Positions 50,081 to 58,143 of a stretch of 64,000 bases of DNA are shown piece by piece. The DNA lies in assembly GCF_029674545.1 (NCBI RefSeq), contig NZ_CP121354.1, positions 2,427,001 to 2,491,000 of the forward strand, read 5' to 3'. This DNA is from Mesorhizobium sp. WSM4904 (GTDB lineage Bacteria; Pseudomonadota; Alphaproteobacteria; Rhizobiales; Rhizobiaceae). The position numbers and the translations under genes were made by a program. The stretch's first letter is position 1. The number at the start of each line of letters is the position of its first letter. Under the pieces are notes generated by a model. The model was not told where the DNA came from, made no database searches, and saw only the letters and a program-made list of their open reading frames with translations.

Positions 50081-51280
50081 TCAGACCTTTCGTGCCGCGT
50101 CGAGAATCCTGCGGCCGAGCCGTATCAAAGCGACGTCGCTGCCGGAAGGGCCGAGCAGCGACAGGCCGAAGGGGGCGCCGTCGACACTTCCCAAGGGCAA
50201 GGTGATCTGCGGGAAGCCCGACAGGCCGGCCAGGCACAACAGATGCAACGCCCTTTCGCGATAGGCCTGGAACTGTTCCGGCGTGCTGGTCTTCAGCGGC
50301 GCCGCGCCTGGAACGGTCGGCAGGACGAGAAAGCCGTCGTCGCCGAGCAGGGCGACGAGCTCGGAACGGAAAGCCAGCCGGCGTGCCGCCTCGGCGGCAA
50401 CCGTGCCGGCATCGATCGCGCGGCCGAAGCCGAAACGCTCGTCGATGCCCGGGCCAAGGCCGTGGTTGCCTGCGGAGATCCAGCCGCCATGCGCCTGCCA
50501 GGCCTCGTGGGCCTGCAGCCGGCGAAAGCACCAGTAGAGGTCATCCGGCGACGAGGCGAAGGCGTATTCCGTCTCGGTCGGCTCGCCGACGACGCCGGCA
50601 GCCAATGCCTTCATCCGCGCGTATTCGGCAGCTTCGGCCGGGCCGGCAACGAAAGCATCGAGCCAGCGGAGCGACAGCGGACGGTTGAGCGGATGCCGGT
50701 GCGGATCATCGCCGAGCAGCAGCTTGCCGACCGCTTCGTAGGTCTCGATGTCGCCGGCGAACCAGCCGAAGGTGTCGAAGCTCGGCGCGAGCTTCATCGC
50801 GCCGTCGAGCGAGATGCGGCCGTGGCTGGTGCGCAGCCCGATCAGGCCGCAGAAGCTCGCAGGCGCGCGGATCGAGCCGCCAGTGTCGGAACCGATGGCG
50901 ATGTCGGCAAGGCCTCCTGCAACCGCGGATGCCGATCCCGAGGAGGAGCCCCCGGTCACGCGGTCCGGTGCGGCCGGGTTCACCGGAAAGGCGAAATGCG
51001 AATTCTGGCCGAACAGCGAGAAGGCGAGCTCGTCGGTCTGCGTCTTGCCGACGAAGCGCGCGCCGGCATCGAGAATCATCTGCACGGCCTCGGCCGTCCG
51101 AGCGGCGGCATGGGCCTCCTCGAACTTGCGCGGGTTGCCGCAGCCGGTGCGGTAGCTGGCGACGTCGTAAATGTCCTTGACCGCCAGGCGCAGGCCGGCA
51201 AGCGGACCTGATTCCGCATTGGCTACAGGCACTTGGCGCAGATCGAGGAAAGCGTTTAGCGGGCCGTGGGTGTCTGGCAT
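50081..51280 (-). CDS. Amidase signature family hydrolase
   Basis: A 399-residue amidase with the Ser-cisSer-Lys triad: Lys in LRLAVKDIYD, and the two serines in VTGGSSSGSASAVAGG and IGSDTGGSIRAPAS. The family length is usually 450-500, and this short form resembles AtzF- or indoleacetamide hydrolase-like small amidases. Start at ATG 51280. Forms a unit with the LysR gene downstream. Substrate unknown. Confidence 0.87.
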   Translation of the reverse strand: MPDTHGPLNAFLDLRQVPVANAESGPLAGLRLAVKDIYDVASYRTGCGNPRKFEEAHAAARTAEAVQMILDAGARFVGKTQTDELAFSLFGQNSHFAFPVNPAAPDRVTGGSSSGSASAVAGGLADIAIGSDTGGSIRAPASFCGLIGLRTSHGRISLDGAMKLAPSFDTFGWFAGDIETYEAVGKLLLGDDPHRHPLNRPLSLRWLDAFVAGPAEAAEYARMKALAAGVVGEPTETEYAFASSPDDLYWCFRRLQAHEAWQAHGGWISAGNHGLGPGIDERFGFGRAIDAGTVAAEAARRLAFRSELVALLGDDGFLVLPTVPGAAPLKTSTPEQFQAYRERALHLLCLAGLSGFPQITLPLGSVDGAPFGLSLLGPSGSDVALIRLGRRILDAARKV

Positions 51281-51354
51281 CGTTCGATTTCCGGATACGG
51301 TCCACAAACATTGTTCGACGCCGGAATTTTTACAACCGGCGCTTACGATTTTTA

Positions 51355-51383
51355 TTGATTGTGAAACCCTTCGCTCTTATATC
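51355..51383 (+). promoter_or_regulatory. Candidate sigma-70 promoter of ornithine decarboxylase
   Basis: TTGATT at 51355-51360 and TATATC at 51378-51383 are separated by 17 bases. Transcription would begin near 51390, about 430 bases before the coding start. Confidence 0.6.
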
Positions 51384-51390
51384 GCGGTTG

Positions 51391-51821
51391 CCCAAAGTCG
51401 CACGTGCCTGTGGGTGTCCGCCGATCCTCGAATGGTGAGGGCAACCGGTAAGGTAACTGGAGCTAACCCCTCCAGTCGGTCTAGTGGCCAACCGCCAGAC
51501 CGAGGACACCTTGAAGCAACGACGGTGCGGGCCTTTCTGGTGTCTGCCGGTCGTCCAAAGACCGGGGTTACTGAAGAGGCACACCTTCATTGCCTGTAGT
51601 GCGGACGGGGTCCTCCCATCCAAGCCAAGGCAGACAAAGCGAACCGAGGCCGGGCAAGGCCAGGTTCACCGCCGCGAGACGGCGATTCGTGGTTCCGGGG
51701 TCTCCACCGGCTGGTTCCACGGGTTTTCCGTCCCGCCTTTGTCCACCGCGAGTTCGCGAGGCTGAGCGCCCGCGTCCCGCAGCCTTTGTGCGCGCCGAAA
51801 GGCGCAGATGGAGAGACCTCG
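51391..51821 (+). ncRNA. speF leader: Long structured leader of ornithine decarboxylase (speF-type element)
   Basis: About 430 bases of leader with a series of hairpins: ACTGGA/TCCAGT (51456-51461, 51471-51476), TCGGTCT/AGACCGA (51476-51482, 51497-51503), CCGGTC/GACCGG (51547-51552, 51560-51565) and GCGCC-GAAA-GGCGC (51792-51805) just before the ribosome site GGAGAG at 51810-51815. A conserved RNA of this size, named speF, was described upstream of ornithine decarboxylase genes in alphaproteobacteria. Assignment is by position, length and structure, not by alignment. Feedback by polyamines is an inference. Confidence 0.75.
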
Positions 51822-52955
51822 ATGGCCACCCAGCGCATCCTCGACTTTCTCGCCACCCGACGTCCGAACGGCCCCTGCCTCGTCGTCGACCTCGATGTCG
51901 TGCGTGACAATTTCCGCGCCTTCGAGAAGGCGTTGCCCGATTCCAAGATCTACTATGCGGTGAAAGCAAACCCGGCGCCGGAAATCCTGCGCCTCCTTGC
52001 TGCGATGGGCTCGTCCTTCGACACCGCATCGGTTGCCGAAGTCGAGATGGCGATGGATGCCGGGGCGCCGGCGGATCGCATTTCCTTCGGCAACACCATC
52101 AAGAAGGAGCGCGACATCCAGCGCGCCTACCAGCTCGGCATCCGCCTCTACGCCGTGGACTGTGTGGAGGAGGTCGAGAAGATCGCCCGCGCTGCCCCCG
52201 GCTCGCGCGTGTTCTGCCGCGTGCTCACCGACGGCGAGGGCGCCGAATGGCCGCTGTCGCGCAAGTTCGGCTGCGTGCCGGCGATGGCCGTCGACGTGTT
52301 GCGCCATGCCAAGGGCCTCGGCCTCGACGCCTATGGCGTGTCGTTCCATGTCGGCTCGCAGCAGACCGATCTCACGGCCTGGGACCGCGCGCTGGGCGAC
52401 GCCAAGAAGGTGTTCGCGACGCTCGCCGAGGAAGGCATCGTCTTGAAGATGGTCAACATGGGCGGCGGCTTCCCGACCCGTTACCTGAAGGACGTGCCGG
52501 CGGCGCAGGCCTATGGCCAGGCGATCTTTTCGGCGCTGCGCAGGCATTTCGGCAACGCGCTGCCCGAGACGATCATCGAGCCGGGCCGCGGCATGGTCGG
52601 CAATGCCGGCGTCATCAAGTCGGAAGTGGTGCTGATCTCGAAGAAGGCCGACAACGACAATGTGCGCTGGGTGTTCCTCGACATCGGCAAGTTCGGCGGC
52701 CTGGCCGAGACCATGGACGAGGCGATCCGCTATCCGATCGTCACGCCGCGTGACGGCGGCGAGACCGCGCCTTGCGTGCTCGCCGGCCCGACCTGCGATT
52801 CGGCCGACGTGCTCTACGAGAAGACGCCTTATCCGCTGCCGCTGTCGCTGACCATCGGCGACGAGGTGCTGATCGAAGGCACCGGTGCCTACACGACCAC
52901 CTACTCGGCGGTCGCGTTCAACGGCTTCGAGCCCCTCCGATCCTACGTGATCTGA
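51822..52955 (+). CDS. speF: Ornithine decarboxylase, alanine racemase fold (type III PLP)
   Basis: A 377-residue enzyme that decarboxylates ornithine to putrescine; some homologues also accept lysine. The PLP lysine is in YYAVKANPAPEIL, the glycine-rich phosphate site in NMGGGFPTRY, EPGRGMVGNAG is conserved, and the active-site cysteine is in GPTCDSADVLYE. This is the eukaryote-like fold, not the enteric SpeF fold, although rhizobial leaders use the speF name. The ATG at 51822 has GGAGAG six bases upstream. Putrescine feeds the homospermidine synthase at 23999-25444. Confidence 0.93.
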   Translation: MATQRILDFLATRRPNGPCLVVDLDVVRDNFRAFEKALPDSKIYYAVKANPAPEILRLLAAMGSSFDTASVAEVEMAMDAGAPADRISFGNTIKKERDIQRAYQLGIRLYAVDCVEEVEKIARAAPGSRVFCRVLTDGEGAEWPLSRKFGCVPAMAVDVLRHAKGLGLDAYGVSFHVGSQQTDLTAWDRALGDAKKVFATLAEEGIVLKMVNMGGGFPTRYLKDVPAAQAYGQAIFSALRRHFGNALPETIIEPGRGMVGNAGVIKSEVVLISKKADNDNVRWVFLDIGKFGGLAETMDEAIRYPIVTPRDGGETAPCVLAGPTCDSADVLYEKTPYPLPLSLTIGDEVLIEGTGAYTTTYSAVAFNGFEPLRSYVI

Positions 52956-52983
52956 CCGGTTCGCAAAGACCGATCAGATCAAC

Positions 52984-53010
52984 CTGGGCGGATGCCCGTC
53001 ATCCGCCCGG
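52984..53010 (+). terminator. Possible terminator or processing hairpin after ornithine decarboxylase
   Basis: GGGCGGAT (52986-52993) pairs with ATCCGCCC (53001-53008). There is no T-run, so termination is uncertain and the downstream GNAT gene may be read through. Confidence 0.45.
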
Positions 53011-53053
53011 GCTCGCTTGTGGAACAGATCTCCGCTCGTGAAGGATCGCGGAC

Positions 53054-53761
53054 ATGGAATACCTGATCAAATCGGCCGTTGCGGCCACTGAAATTGCCCC
53101 CTCGTCCGGACCGTCGGATGAGCTTTTCTCCGCGGGAGAGAAGAGCTCGACGGCAGTGCTGGCGCCCTCCCTTGCCCACCGGGCACAGGCTGGCTCGCGC
53201 GGCGCGCCGGACGAGGGGGCCGCACAGGCGCCGGCCTTCGTCATCCTTGCCGAAGGCGCCGGAGACATTGAGGCGCGCGAGGCGCTGCTTGACCGCGCCA
53301 TGGGGCCGAAGCGCAGGAAGAAATCGTCCGAGAAGCTGCGGCGCGGCCGCCGGCCGTCGGAAGGCCTGGCCTTTGCCGCGCGCGATCCGTCGGGCGCGGT
53401 GGTCGGCACGGTCCGGCTGTGGGACGTGACGCTGGGCGAAGGCGGTCCGGCGGCGCTCCTGCTCGGCCCGCTGGCGGTCGAGCCGTCGCTGAAGAGCGCT
53501 GGCATCGGCTCGGCTCTGATGCTCCACGCGATCGCCGAAGCGGCGCGGCTCGGGCATGGTGCGATCCTGCTTGTCGGCGATGCGCCCTACTACGGGCGGT
53601 TCGGCTTCTCGGCCGACCGCACGGGATCGCTCGCCATGCCTGGCCCCTATGAGCGGCACCGGCTGTTGGCGCTGGAGCTGAAAGAGGGCGCGCTTTACGG
53701 CGCCAAGGGCACGATCAAGGCCGCCGGCCGCAAGGTCAAGACGCTTAGTTTCACCGCCTGA
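53054..53761 (+). CDS. GNAT acetyltransferase (YhbS-like)
   Basis: A 235-residue protein. The first ~60 residues are low-complexity (Ala/Ser-rich). The GNAT domain starts near residue 62 (AFVILAEGAGDIEAREALLDRAMG) with the acetyl-CoA motif LLLGPLAVEPSLKSAGIGSALM and the YhbS block AILLVGDAPYYGRFGFSA. AAGGA lies nine bases before the ATG. It directly follows ornithine decarboxylase on the same strand, which makes polyamine acetylation a thinkable but unproven role. Confidence 0.82.
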   Translation: MEYLIKSAVAATEIAPSSGPSDELFSAGEKSSTAVLAPSLAHRAQAGSRGAPDEGAAQAPAFVILAEGAGDIEAREALLDRAMGPKRRKKSSEKLRRGRRPSEGLAFAARDPSGAVVGTVRLWDVTLGEGGPAALLLGPLAVEPSLKSAGIGSALMLHAIAEAARLGHGAILLVGDAPYYGRFGFSADRTGSLAMPGPYERHRLLALELKEGALYGAKGTIKAAGRKVKTLSFTA

Positions 53762-53778
53762 CGGCTTTCGGTTCGACA

Positions 53779-53817
53779 AAAAACGCGACGCCGCCCATCG
53801 GGCGGCGTCGCGTTTTT
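53779..53817. terminator. Bidirectional terminator between GNAT and SCP2 genes
   Basis: An 18-bp perfect stem (53779-53796 with 53800-53817) with ATC in the loop; A-run on the left and T-run on the right make it work for both convergent genes. Confidence 0.95.
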
Positions 53818-53825
53818 GCGAATGA

Positions 53826-54110
53826 TCAGCCGAGCAACTGGCTGAGCGCCATGGCGACGGTCATGTCGCCCTCGACCTTCAGCTTGCCGGCCATGAAGGC
53901 CATGGTCGGGTTGAGGTCACCGGCGATCAGCGAGTCGAGATCGTCGAGCGAGAGCTTGATCGTGCAGTCGGTCGGGGCATCGGCGGTCGAGACGGTCGCG
54001 CCGTCGATGACGATGACGCCGTCGCTGCCGGTGTCGAACTTGACCGAATGCTCGAAGCCGGCGCTTGCCACGCGCGACCTGATCTTGTCGGCAATCTCCT
54101 GAACGCCCAT
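53826..54110 (-). CDS. SCP2 sterol-binding domain protein
   Basis: A 94-residue single-domain SCP2 protein. Typical elements: VKFDTGSDGVIVIDG and CTIKLSLDDLDSLIAGDLNPTMAFMAGKLKVEGD, where the FMxGKLKVxGD block is the family signature. Such proteins bind fatty acyl chains or sterol-like lipids in the cytoplasm. AGGAG precedes the ATG at 54110. Its upstream region carries a promoter overlapped by a MerR-type palindrome. Confidence 0.9.
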   Translation of the reverse strand: MGVQEIADKIRSRVASAGFEHSVKFDTGSDGVIVIDGATVSTADAPTDCTIKLSLDDLDSLIAGDLNPTMAFMAGKLKVEGDMTVAMALSQLLG

Positions 54111-54206
54111 GGCGGTTCTCCTCGTTTGGTTGCGTTTGACGCGCACCGGCCTGGGCCGCTGGGCGAGGCGCCGCGTCGCGCGGGAGCGCGGCCACGGTCA
54201 CCAACG

Positions 54207-54237
54207 CATATAGCTTTCGGTTGACGTTTACGTCAAC
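54207..54237 (-). promoter_or_regulatory. Promoter of SCP2 gene overlapped by MerR-type operator
   Basis: On the minus strand, TTGACG (54236-54231) and TATATG (54212-54207) are separated by 18 bases. The palindrome GTTGACGTTTACGTCAAC (54220-54237, 8-bp arms, 2-base centre) covers the -35 box and part of the spacer. This geometry is typical of MerR-family control of long-spacer promoters. No MerR gene is in the window. Confidence 0.65.
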
Positions 54238-54336
54238 GTGGTCGCCGTGCGGCATGGTGGCAACCATGCGGCATGTCGCATCAGCGGCGGATGGGTGGGG
54301 CGAGGCATTCAATCCGGTTGAACACCGGCAGCGCGA

Positions 54337-54858
54337 TCAATGCTGCTTGAAGGCCTTGGTCATTTCCTGGGCCGTTTCGCCGGCATTCTTGCGGCGCCGG
54401 ATCGCGTTGTCGCGGATCTCGTCCTTGGACAAGAAGTTGACCTGGTCGATCAGCACGTCATGCACCAGTTCGACGCCGACACGGGCGTTCACCGTGTCGC
54501 GGATGGCCTTGCGGAAGGCATCGAGATCGATCGTCTCCTTCTTGGTGAAATCGATCTGCGGATTGGAATAGAGGTAGGAATAGACCTGGTCGGTTATCAG
54601 CGCCGGCGCCGGGATCGACAGTTTCTTTATCTGGTCCGGTTCCACCGTATAGACGAGCTTGGTGAGAAAGTAGCCGTCGATCTTGGCGTCCTTGATGAGC
54701 GGCACGGAAATGATGTCGGTCTTGACGTAGTCGAGGCCACCCAGCATCGGCTTCGGCGGCTCACCGACGCCGCGCTCGCCCGCCGCCTGGAAGGAATAGA
54801 ACACCGCGCCGAGTGTGGCGGCGCAGATCCAAAGCGCTGCGGCGATGAACTTGATCAT
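54337..54858 (-). CDS. FliL-like single-pass membrane protein of the flagellar block
   Basis: A 173-residue protein with one N-terminal membrane helix (residues 3-24) and an extracytoplasmic domain. The order of helix, short linker, strand-rich part (YFLTKLVYTVEP) and final helices (LDAFRKAIRDTVNARVGVELVHDVLIDQVNFLS) resembles FliL, which sits next to stators in the basal body, but the sequence match is remote. It is the last gene of the leftward flagellar block, and a repeat lies between it and the flgN-like gene. Confidence 0.5.
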   Translation of the reverse strand: MIKFIAAALWICAATLGAVFYSFQAAGERGVGEPPKPMLGGLDYVKTDIISVPLIKDAKIDGYFLTKLVYTVEPDQIKKLSIPAPALITDQVYSYLYSNPQIDFTKKETIDLDAFRKAIRDTVNARVGVELVHDVLIDQVNFLSKDEIRDNAIRRRKNAGETAQEMTKAFKQH

Positions 54859-54877
54859 ACTTTGCCTGATTGTCCGG

Positions 54878-54943
54878 GCATGATCTTGTCCGAAAACCGG
54901 CTTCCATTTTTCGCTGACGCGGTCCTGCGGCTAGGGATCATGC
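54878..54943. repeat. Palindromic repeat, family R2, copy 2
   Basis: Bounded by GCATGATC (54878-54885) and GATCATGC (54936-54943), with inner text CCGAAAACCGG... TTTTTCG like other copies. The right edge includes the stop codon of the flgN-like gene (54938-54940), so the repeat has contributed the end of that reading frame. Confidence 0.75.
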
Positions 54944-55360
54944 TCGGGCGTATCCGAATTCGCCGGCCGAATAGGTGCCGTCGGTATCGGCGCGCTGGAT
55001 GGCGTTCTTCAGCAGCGTGGCGACCTCGTTGACGGCGTTGAGATGAGCAAGGATCGCCGCTTCGTTCTTCGCCAGCTTCTGGCGCAGCCGCGCCAGCCCC
55101 TCGCGATGCTGCTCGAGGAACTCGATCTCGTTGGCACCCTTCAGGGCGCGGGTCAGTTCGTAGAGATAGCGGCTCTTGCGGGCATTCGAGGCCTTGAGGT
55201 CGTAGTCGGTTCCGCTGCGGATACCCGCCGTTTCCTCGTCCACCGCCTCCTCGATGCGGCCGATGATGGCGGCGAGGTTACCGGGCCGCGCAGACGCGGC
55301 CGGCGTTTCCATGGCGATGGTCCGTGCAGGCAGATTGGAAAGGTCCGTTTGGTCGGCCAT
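54938..55360 (-). CDS. FlgN-like flagellar export chaperone
   Basis: A 140-residue, mostly helical cytoplasmic protein. The C-terminal stretch LARLRQKLAKNEAAILAHLNAVNEVATLLKNAI followed by a DGTYS motif recalls FlgN, the chaperone for hook-associated proteins; the match is weak elsewhere. It sits 8 bases after the flgJ-like gene. The stop codon lies inside an R2 repeat, so the last few residues may not be ancestral. Confidence 0.6.
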   Translation of the reverse strand: MADQTDLSNLPARTIAMETPAASARPGNLAAIIGRIEEAVDEETAGIRSGTDYDLKASNARKSRYLYELTRALKGANEIEFLEQHREGLARLRQKLAKNEAAILAHLNAVNEVATLLKNAIQRADTDGTYSAGEFGYARA

Positions 55361-55368
55361 GTAAGTCC

Positions 55369-55938
55369 CTAGATCTTGATGTCCGTTTTTATGGTTGTGT
55401 CGTCACCGGTCATCGACCGGGCGGCTTTACGCTCCAGCTCCTCGATCATCGAGGTCGAAAGCCTGGTCTGCCGGTCGATCTCGGCTTTCTCCGGTCCGCC
55501 CCCAACAGGTCCGACCGGTACCTTGCGCTTGCCGTCCAGATAGTGGTCTGCAAGCATGGATTTCGCGATGCCGATGCCGCCGTGCGCGGCCATGACATCC
55601 GCCACCTTTTCGGCAAGCTGTGACTTCCACATGTCGCCGGCCAGCCCCTTGCCATAAACGCCTTCCGTGTCCTTGGGCATCATGTTCTGGATGAAGGTCG
55701 TCAGCACCATCGCCTCGAAGCGCTGGAATTTCTTTGCCGGGTTTGCCGCTTCGGCCTTGTCGGCGGTGGCGCGCGACAGGACCGAGCCGGCATCGACAGT
55801 AGCGGCCTGGTCGACGGAGAACGTGCCTGGGGCGCCTCCCGCCCTTCTGGCGAGCGCGGCACGTGCCGCCTCGACATCGGCCGGCTCCGCCGCGCGGGCA
55901 ACGTCCATCACGATGTCGCTGGGTGGGGAAATCGCCAA
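55369..55938 (-). CDS. FlgJ-like rod-binding protein
   Basis: A 189-residue protein with the rod-binding domain of FlgJ (Pfam rod-binding): KKFQRFEAMVLTTFIQNMMPKD, GVYGKGLAGDMWKSQLAEKVADVMAAHGGIGIAKSML. It lacks the C-terminal muramidase domain, as is usual in alphaproteobacteria. I chose TTG at 55938 (MAISPPSDIVMDVARA) because it begins the conserved text; a TTG at 55977 or ATG at 55908 are alternatives. Helps build the flagellar rod in the periplasm. Confidence 0.82.
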   Translation of the reverse strand: MAISPPSDIVMDVARAAEPADVEAARAALARRAGGAPGTFSVDQAATVDAGSVLSRATADKAEAANPAKKFQRFEAMVLTTFIQNMMPKDTEGVYGKGLAGDMWKSQLAEKVADVMAAHGGIGIAKSMLADHYLDGKRKVPVGPVGGGPEKAEIDRQTRLSTSMIEELERKAARSMTGDDTTIKTDIKI

Positions 55939-56054
55939 GAAAGTTTCGCCTTTCGCCAGGGTTCGGTCATTGCACAATGCCTCGACAAGCTTGTGGCAGG
56001 CTTACCAGGGATTTGGCCAAGGGATTGGATCGTTCATCCGCTGCGCAGGCGCAA

Positions 56055-57581
56055 TCAAGCCATGGAAACCTCGCAGGCCAGCGCTTGCACGTCACGGCCG
56101 ATGGCGGCGACGGCGACAATCTTGCCGTCCTTCTTGTAGCCGACCAGACAATCGCGATCGGGGATGCTTCCGTCGATCTCGATCGCGTCCCACGACCGGG
56201 CGTAGCCGACATAGCGGATCGATACGTCGTAGTGCTCGCTCCAGAAGAACGGAACGCTCGAGAAGGGTTGCCGAAGGCCAAGCATGTTTTGCGCAGCGAT
56301 CTGGCCTTGACGTTCCGCCACGACCCAATGCTCGACGCGCCGCGATTCAGCCGTCTTCAAGTCAAGCCACTGCGCGACGTCGCCGGCGGCAAATATGCCG
56401 GCCACATTGGTCTCGAGGAATTCGTTCACGAGCACACCCCTGTCGACGGCGATGCCCGCATCGGCGGCCAGCGAGATGCGCGGCTTCACGCCGGCGCCAA
56501 CGACGACAAGATCGGCATCGATTACGCTGCCGTCGCTCAACGCAACCGCCTGGGCGGTTATTCGTTCGGCCGTGGCGCCCAGATGGAAAACGACACCGTG
56601 CTCCTCATGCAGCGAGCGGATGAAGCCGCCGAGTTCCGAACCAAGGACTACTCCAAGCGGATAGGCCTCCGGCGCGACAAGGTGGACCGCGATGTCGCGC
56701 TTGCGAAGGGCGGCCGCCACTTCCAGACCGATGAATCCCGCGCCGATCAAGACAGCCGTCTTCGAGCTTCGGGCGCGTTCGATGATGGCGCGACTGTCGG
56801 CCAGCGACCGTAATGTGAAGACGTGGTCGCGATCGGCGCCGGCGACCGGCAGGCGAACCGGCTCGGCCCCCGTCGCCAGCAGAAGGCGATCGAAGGGAAA
56901 AACCCGCCCGTCGCCCGCAATCACCGCCCGGCCGTCGACGTCGATACGCTCACATGTCGTCCGCAACTGGAGATCGATCTTGTTGCGGACGTAGAATTTG
57001 GGGCCGCGCAGCGGGATCCATGCCTCCGGCGCCGTCCCGGCAAGATAGTCCTTCGACAGGTTGGGACGGTCGTAAGGCGCGTCATCGTCCGAACTCAGCA
57101 TGGTGATTTCGCCGGCAAACCGGCTGCGGCGCAGCATTTCGGCGGCAGCGAACCCGGCGGCGCCACCTCCGACAATGACAATGCGACCGGGTTGGCCAGC
57201 CGCATCGGGCTGCGACGACGGCGCGGTCTCCTTGTCCGCGGGAACTTTGCCGGTGACGAGGAGACGATCGCCACGGCGCTCGACGCTCCATCGCAGCAGC
57301 GGGTCGAAGGCCGGCGCGGCAAGCGCCTCGCCGGTGCGGAGGCTGAAGCAGGCATGGTGCCATGGGCATCGAACCGTGTCCTCGACAACCATCCCTTCGG
57401 CCAGTGGCCCGCCGTAGTGGGTGCATTTGCCTGCGACCGCCAGCACTTCCTCGCCGACACGCGCCAGAAGCACCGGCTCCTCGCCGACATGCCCGGCAAG
57501 CAGCCCCTTGTCGCCAAACGCGGCAACCGGCACTCCGACCGTCAAGTCTGGGCCCATATCCGGATTTTTCTGCGCGGCCAT
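56055..57581 (-). CDS. FAD-dependent NAD(P) oxidoreductase with N-terminal Rieske domain
   Basis: A 508-residue fusion. The Rieske domain (about 10-110) has the 2Fe-2S ligands C53, H55, C72 and H75 in CTHYGG and CPWHHACF. The pyridine nucleotide-disulphide reductase part has FAD motif VIVGGGAAGFAAAEML (~136-150), NAD(P) motif VLIGAGFIGLEVAAAL (~280) and GIFAAGDVAQW. This is the layout of AIFM3-like ferredoxin reductases. GGGAGAG precedes the ATG. It lies inside the flagellar block on the same strand between fliJ-like and flgJ-like genes but has no known flagellar function. Confidence 0.88.
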   Translation of the reverse strand: MAAQKNPDMGPDLTVGVPVAAFGDKGLLAGHVGEEPVLLARVGEEVLAVAGKCTHYGGPLAEGMVVEDTVRCPWHHACFSLRTGEALAAPAFDPLLRWSVERRGDRLLVTGKVPADKETAPSSQPDAAGQPGRIVIVGGGAAGFAAAEMLRRSRFAGEITMLSSDDDAPYDRPNLSKDYLAGTAPEAWIPLRGPKFYVRNKIDLQLRTTCERIDVDGRAVIAGDGRVFPFDRLLLATGAEPVRLPVAGADRDHVFTLRSLADSRAIIERARSSKTAVLIGAGFIGLEVAAALRKRDIAVHLVAPEAYPLGVVLGSELGGFIRSLHEEHGVVFHLGATAERITAQAVALSDGSVIDADLVVVGAGVKPRISLAADAGIAVDRGVLVNEFLETNVAGIFAAGDVAQWLDLKTAESRRVEHWVVAERQGQIAAQNMLGLRQPFSSVPFFWSEHYDVSIRYVGYARSWDAIEIDGSIPDRDCLVGYKKDGKIVAVAAIGRDVQALACEVSMA

Positions 57582-57755
57582 GGCGGCTCTCCCTTCGGGG
57601 CATTTGCCGACGACCCATTCACTCGGGTGTCGCACCCAGAATTGACGCCACGCCAGCCAAAAGGTTCCTGAGATTGGTGGCCAACGCCATTCTTGTCTGG
57701 CCGCCGCGTAACGCTCACAGACATCGGCGTCGCGTGGGGAGCGGAATTCTGGACG

Positions 57756-58139
57756 CTACTCGTCCCGGCGCTTCTGCGTGATCAGGTCGAGGCGCTCGCG
57801 ATCGGAGCGCTCGCGCTCGTCGCGGCGGCGGACATCCTTGTAGGCGCGTTCGACCATGTTCGTGCGGGCGGTCGCGGTGGCGATCAGCGCCGCTTCCTGC
57901 CGGGCGCTCTCAAGGTTCTGCTTCTGGCGACCGAGCGCGTTCGCGATGCGGCGATGATAGAGCTCCGGGAACAAGCCGCCAAGCGAGCTGCCGGTATCGA
58001 AATGCTCGATGAGTTCCTTCGCTTCCGATTCCGCCGCGGCGGCGGCCGAGAGGAAGCCGGCATGCCGGGTCTCGTGCAGCGCCTTCAGTTGCTCCTGCAC
58101 CTTGACCAGCTTCCTCAGGCGATCCTTGCGCGAGGTCAT
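57756..58139 (-). CDS. FliJ-like coiled-coil flagellar protein
   Basis: A 127-residue protein, highly charged and helical throughout (RKLVKVQEQLKALHETRHAG; LGRQKQNLESARQEAALIATATARTNMVERAY), with no cysteine. Size, charge and position beside fliR suggest FliJ, the export-ATPase stalk, but this is not a clear sequence match. It starts four bases after the fliR stop with GAGG upstream. Confidence 0.6.
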   Translation of the reverse strand: MTSRKDRLRKLVKVQEQLKALHETRHAGFLSAAAAAESEAKELIEHFDTGSSLGGLFPELYHRRIANALGRQKQNLESARQEAALIATATARTNMVERAYKDVRRRDERERSDRERLDLITQKRRDE

Positions 58140-58143
58140 TGCG

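Noticed and set aside
51432..51599. A 55-codon frame inside the ornithine decarboxylase leader (possible leader peptide)
   Set aside because: No ribosome site in front of the ATG, and it crosses several strong hairpins; RNA structure explains the region better. Worth a glance in ribosome profiling data.
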